Source of the DNA: Euglena gracilis
Taxonomy: Eukaryota > Euglenida > Euglenophyceae > Euglenales
DNA: 64,000 nucleotides
Assembly (NCBI GenBank): GCA_039621445.1
Contig: CP154956.1
Coordinates: 81,216,474-81,280,473 of the forward strand
Direction: 5' to 3'
Part shown: positions 40,077 through 51,456 of the stretch, in pieces
Layout of the letters: each line of letters opens with the position of its first letter
Numbering within the stretch: position 1 is the first letter of the stretch
Position numbers and translations under genes: made by a program
Notes under the pieces: model-generated
The model's input: only the letters and a program-made list of their open reading frames with translations
The model's database searches: none
What the model was told of the DNA's origin: nothing

Positions 40077-40927
40077 TTGGTGGTGATGGTGATGATAAGC
40101 ATAATAGTTCATAGCATGTCTTTCATCTTAGTCCAATGGTATCATTCCAATGGTATCAGCCTGTTTTTTTTTCCCGAAAGTGGCCGTGACCAAAACCAGC
40201 TTGACTCTCCTCACCATTTCTCCGCAACTTCAAAAAGAGGTACCTTTTTCTCTCTTCCTCCCATTGCCTCCTTCAGATGATAGAAAGATCCTGATGTGTT
40301 CCTTGTCCCTAATGTTGTTTCTTTTCCTGCTCTTTGTCCTCCACTCTTCTAACCACGTTGGCTTGGAGAGGATCGTCTTTTCCTTTTATTGAAATAGCCT
40401 TTGTTGCAGAAAACAACACAAAATGAAAAGGCATTTCTGGAAAGCACAAAGTCGTTGAAGGCAGAGGTCAGAGGGCAGTGTCTCAAGGTGCAGGGAGAGG
40501 CACCTTGGTTGGAGGTAGTCTAAAGTCCAAGAGTATGCTTAGCCCTGACCTCTTGGAACCTTTTGTTCCACCATGACATTTGACTTACAGCAATTCCTTA
40601 GAAAAATCTCATTTCTGGAAAAAAACAATATACATATGTATATATATACATATATATATATATATATTTTCCGGAAATAGAACGTTTGGAACAGAAAAGG
40701 AAAACAAACATTGAAGACCTCCTGCTATTTCCTCCCCTGGCCCTGGGCGCTTGCCACCCCCTTGAGGGCCCACTCCTTACAGGCAAACGTGCCTCCCCCC
40801 CCCTAAATTGGCTTTCTGTTTTAAGTTGCAACCTTGGCGTGTGATGTTGGAAAATCCTTTAAGGTACCTCCCTGAGAAGTTGATTGTCAGGTGGCACCTT
40901 CCCAGGGGGGGGGGGTGTAGCAGGGGA

Positions 40928-41112
40928 GAAAACACAGTTGCGTTTTTTTTGTTTTTTTTATATCTTTTATTTTTTTTCTTCCTTCTTTCCTTTCTTTTCC
41001 GTTGTTTTTTTTTTTTTCTCTCCAACCCACTTTGTTTTTTTTTTTTCCTTTTTTTTTCTTTTTTTTTTTTTTTTGTCTTTTTTTTTTTTTTTTTTTTTGT
41101 TTTTTTATATTT
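40928..41112. repeat. poly-T-rich tract
   Basis: About 185 bp of T-runs interrupted by C, G or A. The Phe-rich plus ORF and Lys-rich minus ORF are artefacts. Confidence 0.9.
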
Positions 41113-41696
41113 TGGCAAATTTGATTTTTTTGTTTTCCGTTTTTTCCCCCCCAGCAAATTTTTATTTTCCTAAATTTTCTTCGACATTGAAAATTTCTCG
41201 TTTTGGCCCCAATTCCCTGAGTCAAAAATTTTGTGAGTTTTTTTATATTACTTTTTTGGTCAACAAATCGCATATTTTTTTTGCAAAATGCAGAATTTTG
41301 GTCCTCTCCAGCATAAACTGTACATCCCGGGGCAGCTCCAAAAGTATTTTCCACACAGGCAACTTGCATTTTTTTTTGCTTTGTTTTGTTTTTACTTGCA
41401 TTTATTTGTGTTTTTTGTGTCACAGTTTTTTGAGGGTCTATGTTGCGTCCCCCCACCTGGTTGGGAGGCACGAATATTTCAGTTGATGGGACAGGGTTCG
41501 ATACAAGGTAGGGTGCCATAGATTCAGGTGGGGGGAATCCCCCACCCCATTCCCTTGACCTTCGACGCAGGGGGGTACAGACCATCTGCTTTGTACTAGA
41601 ACTTTATGCAATCTTTGCCCAAATCACCCACCCAAATATGCAACATTTTTGGGTTTTGACAACCAAGTATCACCCTCCCTGGCGAAGTGCCGAAAG

Positions 41697-42644
41697 CAGG
41701 GCGGTCCATAAGGGACAGGATTTTTTTTTCCAGTTTAGGACCGCCCCCTTAAGGATCGCCCCCCCCCCCCAGCACCAATTTTTGGACCCGAAATTTTTTT
41801 CCGGCGCCTTTGGCGCCGGGTGTTTTTTTGACCCATTTTGGGACCCATATGGGAGGTCACCCCAAAAACCCCTCAAAACCCCATTTTTTCACACCTTCCA
41901 AAAATCAACATTTTCTCAAAAATTTTAGTTTTGAGAGTTTTTTGAAGCAAAAAAGCCATTGAAAATCCAAATAAATCCCGAGAGAAAAATTGTCAGCAAA
42001 TTTCTGACTGTGCCAAATTTAAGTCCACTTTTTTTGACCTTCGTTTTTTTTTTCACCCCCCCTTCTAAAAACATACCCCTCCCCTCTTCCCCTGGAAGTT
42101 GGCAACCAGAAACAATCACTTAGTCATTGACCAACCCCCTCCCTTGCACATTGTGTAATTGTCAAAGTTGGCCAAAATTTGGCCATTTTTCTTCTTTGGC
42201 CAAATTTTTGGCCATTTTGGGCCAATTCGGTTAACTCTTGGACCCCAAAAAATTTTGACCTATTTTGGGACAAGAAAAGGGGATCCCCCCAAAACCCCCC
42301 TAACCCCATTTTTTTCACACCTTCCAAAGTTTTTGAAGCAAAAAGTGCCATTGAAAATCCAAAAAAATTCCAAAAGAAAAATTTCAGTAAAATTTGAATG
42401 CTCCAAATTTTGGTGCCATTTTTTTTGACCTGCATTTTTTTGATCCCCCTCTTAATGACTAACAATTTTCAACCCTAAAAATTTGGATATTTTTGGGGGG
42501 AAATGTTGTTTTTTCATCAAAAAATGATGTATTTTAGGTTCATTTTTCAAATTAATTTTCAAAAAATTTCCCCGGCCAAAATCCTTATTTTTTGGTTGAA
42601 GTGTATTGGGACAGGATTTTTTTTGTTGCTTAAGGACCGCCCTG
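41697..42644. mobile_element. 948 bp hAT-like non-autonomous element with perfect 8 bp target duplication
   Basis: Starts CAGGGCGGTCC, ends GGACCGCCCTG. The flanks GCCGAAAG (41,689-41,696) and GCCGAAAG (42,645-42,652) are identical. Subterminal GGGACAGGATTTTTTTT occurs in direct orientation near both ends. The interior is A/T-rich with a CCGGCGCCTTTGGCGCCGGG hairpin (41,801-41,820) and a second partial duplication of the CCAAAATTTTTGGCCATTTT type near 42,170-42,430. No transposase ORF. Confidence 0.85.
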
Positions 42645-43355
42645 GCCGAAAGGAGCCGTGCTAGGCACAAGACAGTTCCGAAAACTTACCCATTTTGCGG
42701 CGTTTTTAGCCCATAAATATTACAGCTTTGTTCCGAGTTTTTGGGCTAATTGTTTTTGGTCATGCCACCCCCCACCCCCCCCCTTTGACTTTGACCGCAG
42801 ACTGTAAACCAAATAACAGCCTTCCACCTATCCTGATGTTGAACCCTGGGTGGGGTCCAAAGCATTTTAATGGGAACTTGTCTCCGACTTTCGACTGATA
42901 TATATTGCGCAACTTTCCATTAGGGTGGTTGGTACTGGCTAACGGGTTGCAAAAAGGAAGCGCGGGGGCATGTGCTGTGGGAAAAAGGGCATTTCTGTTT
43001 CAGAGCAGAAAATATAAAAACAGAATGACAGGGGATAAGCACGAATATTGGTTTCCCAGCTTCTTTTTCTTATTCATGATATGTCTGAAATTTTTGACAC
43101 ACTTTTGATTTTTGATTCCCCTCTTTTTCTTTTGTGAAAGCTTTTCCAAGTCAAAATTTTCGCCCAAGTTGATTTCCTCTTTCACGGTGCCTTGGTGGGT
43201 GGGGGCCGACCCCCCCACCCGCCTGCCCATGTGGTTGTTGGCTTTTCTAAGAAGTTCTCACCTCCGTCAGCCAAGCATGCCGACATTTTGGAAAGTCTTT
43301 AAAAGCCCTGCCTGGGAATTCGCCTCCCTTGGTTGAGCTGGATGACTATTGCTAG

Positions 43356-43403
43356 CATTTACCGGGGGATATCCACCTCGGCACACCGGACACGTGCCTG
43401 GGG
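43356..43403 (+). CDS. GT31 copy 2, possible 5' exon
   Basis: Acceptor TATTGCTAG, 16 codons HLPGDIHLGTPDTCLG, donor GGG/GTCAAGT, phase 0 into the next exon. The open frame continues as VKYPHSQRAP, so the donor is not certain. Probably stem-region sequence. Confidence 0.45.
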
Positions 43404-46400
43404 GTCAAGTATCCCCACAGCCAGCGTGCCCCTACCCGGATATTGCCTCCGATGGAATGCCGCCGCAACCAGACTGAAATTTAGGGCTATTCAATCGGGG
43501 GCCCGCACAGGGGTTGGGGAGTGGTTTTGCCAGCAGCCGTTCCCAGCCCGCCCAATTTCTCAACCTTTGAGCTGCCCACCCACCACTCTTGTGGGCAGGG
43601 TGGTGGGTGAGGCGGGTTCAACCTCCCCTCCCATCCTTGGGTGAGTCCAAGCACAAGGTCCCAGGGTGATAAAAGGGGGGTGGTTTACAGGGAAGAGGGG
43701 GGGGGGTATTTTGCTTCCGGTGTATTTGCACCAAAAAAATTTTGCATTGACAATTCTTGCCCAACAAGTGCCCAAAATGGCCTTTTCAGCCCATTTCCCC
43801 AAATTCAGTCACCCGGACCGCGCCACCGTTCCCCACCCCACCTGCCCTGGAATTGACCCCTGTCTGACCCCCCCACCCCCTTCCTGGTTTTCCCTGAGCC
43901 GTTTTTTATGATTCCTTCCCCGAAGGCGGTTTTCTTTGCACGATGCTCCTGCCAGGCTTTCCTGTGCCGTCCTGCCCCGGGCAATGCCCTGTGGGCGAGG
44001 CCACGTTGCCGGGGGGGGGGGGGGCTGTTTTGGCAGGAACTCCAACGCATTGGCCCCCCTTTTGGCCACATTCGGCCTGGCGGTGACCTGGAGCAGTTTG
44101 CCCCGGGGCGGGTGGCACACGACGTGGTCATCGCCATCTTCACGGGGGAGAACGATGGCGGGTACAAGTCGCCCAGGCCTTGGGACCTGGCTATAGATTG
44201 AAACCCACCCGCCATAAACTTGTTTGCCCAAAATATTGGGAAAGCAATCACCTGGTCGATACCGATTTCGGGTGATATGTTTACCACAAGGTGGCTTAGA
44301 AGAACACATTTGTCAACAATGAATTGGGAAATCGCCAACCTGTCCTTTTGTAATTGCTCTTGGTTGTTTGTGGCACAAATCAGCTCTCTGCGGTCCCTAT
44401 CTCCCTTGTCCTCAAAGCACGCACAGAGTGCGGTTTATTGCTCAGAATGGACAAAAACCTCAGTTCTATCAAGGATCAATGTCCCTCAAAGGGAAAAACA
44501 AACGTAAAAAAAGAGGAGTAATTTTCAAGGCATTGCAAGGCAGGATGCAAAATGATGTTCGAAGGAGGGAGGCACCATTTATGTGATTTCAAAATGGTTC
44601 CACGCGGACAACAACTTGCCGATGCTGGCCAAAGGTTGGCCACAATTACAATTGGTCACACATGATCAACATCTGCCCAAAGTGCATCAAAGTGACCCAA
44701 AGCCGCCGATCAGTGTGATTTGCTGGCTTACTCCAGGTACATGGAGACCGAATTTTTTTTTGGTTAACAAGAATCACAAATAATCGCAAAGAACTGCAAA
44801 GAGTCACAAAGGATCACAAATGGAAATCAATATTCGCCCACACGAACTTGTGGCTAAAGGGCGGGAGGACGAAGGGTGCTGTGTGACCCAATTTTTCTCA
44901 CCTTGATCACTTTTCACCAACCTTGCTCAGGCCTGTCTGTGCCTCGGTTGAGTACCAGCTTGGCCTTCTCTGGACAAATCACAGCAACAACAGGTTAAAA
45001 TTATGTGTATGTGATCATTTCCCCCAGCTTTGTGTAACGTGGAAATCCTCCCAGTTATTTCAGCATTGATCCTCCCTGCGTTCAGGGCCTGTGGTGTCGG
45101 AGGGGGCATCTCATTGGAATCTTGCATGCATAGATGTATAGGTTGGGATGTTGTGATATATGTACGGTATGGCTTACGCTTAACCATAACAATGGCCCCA
45201 GACGGTAGACTGGGGGGGGGGTAGTGGGTTGCTAATCGGCCGACTACCCAATTGGTGGGCCGATTAGGCCTGGTCGGTAGCTAGTCAGCGAGACGGGGGG
45301 GGGGGGGTAGTGGGTAGTCGGCCGACTAGTCGGCCGACTACGCACTCTAATGTACTACCGGGTCAAGTCCGCCGACTTTTAAGCCCCGCCGTGCACCCTC
45401 ACCTGCCTGGTTTCTGGTACTGCAGTGATTGGTTTTCATGCATGTGATGGGGCGCATCTGCCGTCAGCGACAAGAGTGGCCTTTGTTTTTGACCCGCGCT
45501 TAACAGACGATGTGCTTTCGGCCAGAGGGTTTTTTTTTCTTCAAGGACCAAAGGGAGATGGGGGTCAGCACCCACCCATCACCCCTTCTTGGGCGGGGGG
45601 GTTGGGGGTTCCCTTTAGCTAGGTTATGGGTTGTTTAGGGTCCGTAATTTTTGGTGCTTTGCGCAGAAAGTCGAAGAAAAAGCCCCCTCCAGGGGTCCCA
45701 CTCCAGTCGACCCCCCTGGGGGATCGAGGGGATAGGAATTCCTCTGGTGAGGGGTTACATTCATCACTGACCAGACTAATCCGACCCATGTGCGGAACAT
45801 AGATTCCCCACGGGGGGGGGGGGGGGGGCTGGGGGACACCTTTCCGCACACCCAAACCCACCCACACACTTGTTTTTTTTGGAAACCCACCCACCCATGA
45901 CTCCCCTCCCCCGGGAGCAACCACCGACTCATCCACCCAAAACCCAGCCAAGATGGGCCGAAAACTTTGGCCGGGCCAAAATCTGACCGATGGCGCACCC
46001 CAGTTCCCCGGGGGGGGGGGTGGGGGTCCAGAGACCCCAACCCACCCATCCACCCTAGAAACCCACCCCCCTGGGGAGGTGGAGTCATGCAGGTGCCAAG
46101 TGGATCGATCTACCTTCCAAGTGAACCATTGCCCTGGAGAAGAGGGAAGGAAAAACATGCACTTTGCAGTTTTTTTTTCAGTTTTTTTTTCTTTCAGTTT
46201 TCATATTTTAGAATTTTTTGAGCCTTTTTCATTTTTACACTTGCAGCTTTTGCAGTTCTTTTGCAGTTATTTTTTTTGAAAAACCTGTGCAGGTGTAGTT
46301 TTTTTTAATTTTTTTTGTTGTTTGGGAAACAAAAGGTTGTGTATTACCAGGATAGTTATCCATTGGCACAAAACATAAAAGAGCTGGTCTTCACTAAATT

Positions 46401-49400
46401 AGAATTTTGGAGGGGAGAGAGGAAGATGGAACCAAAATAATGATTCCTAACCCCCCCAAAAATAAGCCCGAGGTCTTATTTTTTTGGGTCCATTGCTGGG
46501 TCTTATATTTGGGGGGCTCTTATTTTTGGATTTTTCTTGACCGACCCGGGCCGGAAAAAGCATCATTTTTCAGGTTCCCAAAGAAAAAAAAACTCCAAGA
46601 TTTTCCTTCGCCGCTTCGCACCATGGGTAAATTGGTACAATTTGACCTTTACCATGGTTTTTTTGGAACTTAAAAACCCTCCCAAAATTTGAAATTTCAT
46701 CATTTTCCTGTCTGAAATTGAGGGTTTGGGCAATTTTTCAAGAAAAATTTTCACTCTCTCTAACGCTTCGCACCGTCAAGCGGGTTTTACTTTTTGGGGG
46801 GGACGTATATTCATATAAACACCCCAAATTTAAAGCCTCCTCAGGGGGTTTGGTTTTGCCACCCGAATATAAGCCCCCCCCCCCCCCAACGTAAAGCCCG
46901 CCCATGGTCCCATTCAGAAAAAAATTTTTTCCGGGTGGATATTACAATTTTTAGCCAGAGAGCCACCATTTTGGACAAAATTTGCATATTTTGGATGAAA
47001 ATAGGAGGTATACAACCAAAGTTTGGTGTAAATTTGGTATTTGACTGCCGTCGAAGGCCACTAGAACAGTAAAGGTCACAGAGTCGAACCAAAAAGATGG
47101 ATGGATGCATGGATACCGATCAAAAACCATCAATTGGTTCAAAATTTGACGACCAATCATTCAGCTTCAAAAATTTGCTTCAGAAATGACAAATTTGTGC
47201 TTCTCGGTTCGCGGTTCATGTTGTTTCTGGATATCCTTGACATTCTAGCTTGTTTATTTTGAGTTTTCTTTTTCAATTGTGTGCAGTTTTTTGCCGGTTT
47301 TTTTGAAGTTCTTTGCAGTGCAGTTTTTGACTGCCCCTTGTGCAGTTCCCCCCCTCGTTGGAGAGGGCCCAACTCCAAATCGTATTTCGAGCGTCGGGAT
47401 AGCATCCGCAAAACGTGGAAGGCCTTGGCAGTGGAGGCCAACATCACTGAACAGGGTGGGCGCATCATCGGTCTCTCCCTCTCGCACCTGACTCAAATCC
47501 TCTGGTGCATATTATCATACCACAAACCGTACGAAGACAGATAGTCAGTTTTTTTTGGAAACACTTTAAATTTCCATTCTGCTATTTGTAGGTCCCCCCC
47601 TTTGCAAGGTCCGCATGGTGACCGAACCAGAGTGCAATGCCTGCATTTTTGCACCCGAATTATCACCACTGCTACCCCCTGTGCATTATGCACAATTTAA
47701 AGGTGTCAGAAAACAGAGTCACCATCTCAGTAAATGCATTCATTTTGCCTCGCCCCCCCCCCCCCTCTCACACGGCATCAAGTTCAAGATTCACTCATCA
47801 AGTTCGTCAGTTTGCACGGCATCAAGCCCAAGCAAGGGAAGGCAATCCCACTCCAGGTAGCTGGCTGGAAACATTTTTCTGTCAATGGCTTCTGCGAGGT
47901 ATCATTCTCCCCCCTTGTAATGAAAATGTAAACGGGGATGTTTGCGAAGAATCCTCTGGCCGGTATTGTGCAGCAATTGGCTCTTATTTTTGCAACCCAT
48001 GGAAGGGCACACACAGGGACGACGTTTTCTTGATATAATTTGTCGAATATTTTGGATTATTTTTGGGGTCACCCCACGAATACCATTGGGAACACCCGTG
48101 GTCCAGAGTGTGATCGTAGGTAGGGGATTTGTCAAACCGGAGGGTTCCCTTCCCCTCTGGGGTCCATCCAGTCCTCCTCTGGTCATTCTTTTTTTCCCTT
48201 TCGGGATCATTCCTGCAAACTTTGGCTGAACCGTCCCAGTTGGATTTAGGCATTTTTGCAGTTCTGGTTGCCAGCTGGGTCCAGCCTGGCAACCAGCTCT
48301 GACCCCCCACCCCTCGCTGCACACCCATTGGGGTGGGGAAGGGTGTCCACCCAGCAACTTTTTTTCTTTCCAGCCAGCAACTTTTCCCACCGGGCCAGCT
48401 GTGTTGGGACCTTGGGAAGTCTCCTGCTCTTGAAGGTTGTGCACACCACCCCCCTCCTTGAACCCCCCCCCCCTGGGCCCACGTTCTTCGTGCTCTCTGA
48501 CTTTAACCTGACCATCATGCAGCGACGGGAGCATGCAATCAATTGCTTTTCATAGCACCATGGAGTTGACTGGCTTTTCCCCCCAGTTGATCTCCAGACC
48601 CCCCCTGGCATTTTGAATTTCCAGGCTAAGTATTATTTTTCTCGAGTGGTGTGCCATTAATGTGCGCACCAAAATATATTTAATAGCCTTTTTATTGGCT
48701 TGGTTGTTCCCTTCTTAAAATTAACTTCCCTCATGTTGTTGGTGCAACCCCTGTGTCACCGGCGTCTTTCTGGGACAATGTTGTGTCCTGGACAAGGAAA
48801 CAATGGATCAAGGATGGAAACAATGGATGGACAAGGGTCCCCCCCCCCTCTGCACTGTAATGCTAATCAATTGCATGGCCAAGAGAAAATGACCTTCCGG
48901 GACATCCTGTTGATCAGGGACCCGTCGGGCGACGCTTGGGGCTACCGACCAGGGGTTGTCTGCCTGCTTCCTTTGTTTCATCCCTGGATTTCACCAAGTT
49001 CAGCCTCCTGACACCAACCACTCCACCAGAATCGGCCTCCACACACCTGCAAACCCAACTTGGCGTTTTGATTGGCTTAGTTGTCCCGGACCCCCTCCCA
49101 CTGGGGGTTCTGAAGGGGGGGGTGTGCCCTGTGACAGGCCGCCCCCAAGACTGTGCTTGGCATCCTGATTGGCCTGGTCCAGTAGGGACGTCGGAAATGG
49201 CCACGGGAGAAAATCGAAGTTTTAAAAGAAATTTTCCAATAAAATGTGGTTTTCTGGTTCCGCAGTGATTGATGATGATGAGCTGGTGCCCATTTCTCCA
49301 AATTTGGAAATTCATTTTCTTTGTGTGTTTGTGATATTTCCCCTTCTGTGGGACGGAATTGTTTTTCACCGTTTTGGGACCAGGGTGGTGGGGGTCTGGT

Positions 49401-51394
49401 CGCGTGGGTAGATGGGGGGATTTCCACTTTTTTTTTTTTGGACATTGCCCCCCCAAGTACCCCCCCCCCCAGTAGCTGGGTGGGTGGCTCGGTGCTGACC
49501 TCAGGTATCTGGATATGTAACAGAAAAAGCCCATATCTGGGACTCCAGTCAGATCTCCAAATGACAAGGTGGCAGGAGAATATGCGGTGTGCCACTGGAA
49601 TTGTGGGCTGTCCACAAAGACGCTGTTCCTGGTGCAGTTCATTGCCCAGCAGTGTGCAGCAGTGAAGTACCTTTTAAAGTGCGACGACGACACATATGTG
49701 CACATCCCACGCCTTGCTCTTTCCCAGGGTTTCATCACAGAAACAGGGAAACAAAATGGGGTTAATTTGGTGTTTGTTTGCTGATTTTAGACAATTAATC
49801 TCAATTTGTCTCTCCACGCCAGTGTTATTTTCATCATTACCAGTATTGTTGGATTTTATAGGTTGATGCACTGGATCGTCCAACCGAAGGTCGGGGGCAT
49901 CTTTTTTTTCCTTCAAAAAATGCAACTCAAGAATGGTCATTGGATCTGGGTTTATTATGGCCAGTTTAATGAATAGCTGTTGTTTTTTTAAAAAAAAAAA
50001 CGATACCCAAATCTCCAGCGAAAATCTGTTCCAAAGGTGAATTTGGACGACACTATTGCTCACATTTGACTTCCCGAAAGACCCTGTTTCCTTTGCCAAC
50101 GTGACGCATGGGGAACGCATATACGCTGGCGTCTGGTTGTGTAAACAGCGAGTCAAGCCCAACCAGGGGGTCGCTTTTACTGGAGGGAGCCACCGCCCTG
50201 GAGGAGGGGGTCCAGCCAGCCTTTGTTCCCCCATCACAAGTCGGTGGGTTCCAGCCGTCCTGAGGATTTATGAAGTGGTTCAACAGTGACAGATTTTCTG
50301 CTTTCGGAGGTTTGAAAATGGCCAAAAATGGAAGCAATGTGTCGAGTATGGACTGCCCAGCTCAAATTTTGGGTAATTTTTTTTGCTATATACATAAGCA
50401 TTTTCTTGTGTTTGTTTAGCCGCCACCTGGGCCCAGTTTCAGTTCAGCCAGCAGCCTTTTTCCGGCCAGAACGGGACCCCAAGATTGTCAAGCGACGTTC
50501 CGCACCCAACACCCCTACCAACCGGAATTTCATTGCCAATACAGGCTTGCACGTGCCCTCCGCATCTCTGCATTTTTTATGTTTTCCATACACCACAAGG
50601 CGTATTTTTTTGAGTTCACGTCAATGTTCAGTTTTTTTTGGTGTGTTTTTCCAAATTCTTTCTTTCCCACATATTTAACCAGATTTCATTTTGGGCAAAT
50701 TTTGCTTTGGTCATTCTTCAAGTTCCAGTGCTCTTTTGGACCAACGTTCCAAGCACCTATAGTTTTATAGAAGCACAGGCACCTTTCTGTCTTTTTTAAC
50801 CTCACCTTCATTGTGGCTCCATGAGAATGTACAAAAAGCGGAAAAAGTTGCTGAGCGTTAATGCAGGACCACCAATGCCTTGTTATCGAACCTTTTGGGG
50901 CACTCAAATCAAAGTAACACCACATTGTTTTGAGTATTCGGCTTCAGGTGTGTGTCACACAGACACAGGGGGCCCAGGGGTCCAGAGGGATTGACAGGGG
51001 GTCCGGGTCCTGGGGGGTACCCCCAAAGAGGTCAACTTTTTTTCTTTTCAGCATTTTGCGCTGAAAACTTTAAGCATTTCAGACAGAATTTTTCCTGAAG
51101 AAGCCCAAACCGCGGTTTGGGTCGATTTTGGTGTACGTTGTTCCCAAAGAAGGTTCATTTTGGTCATGCCACTGTTTAAGTGGGGACGCTCCCCCCACTT
51201 GTCTGCATATCGAACTCTACCCCGCCCCCAATATTCTGATTCTTTTCTGAGGCCTCTGACTTCCCGCCAAAAGCTATTAAATTGTCAGATGACTGGTTCA
51301 GGGCCGGAGCCACCATTGCCGTGCTTCATGCAAGGTGGTGGATATCTGCTGTCAGGAGATGTGCTGAAAGCTTTGGGGACCAGGCTTCCTTTTG

Positions 51395-51456
<62 letters not shown>

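Noticed and set aside
39900-40080. Asn/Thr-rich coding exon
   Set aside because: AAC and AGC triplet repeat without splice signals or conservation.
40777-41585. Lys-rich and Phe-rich ORFs
   Set aside because: Caused by the poly-T tract.
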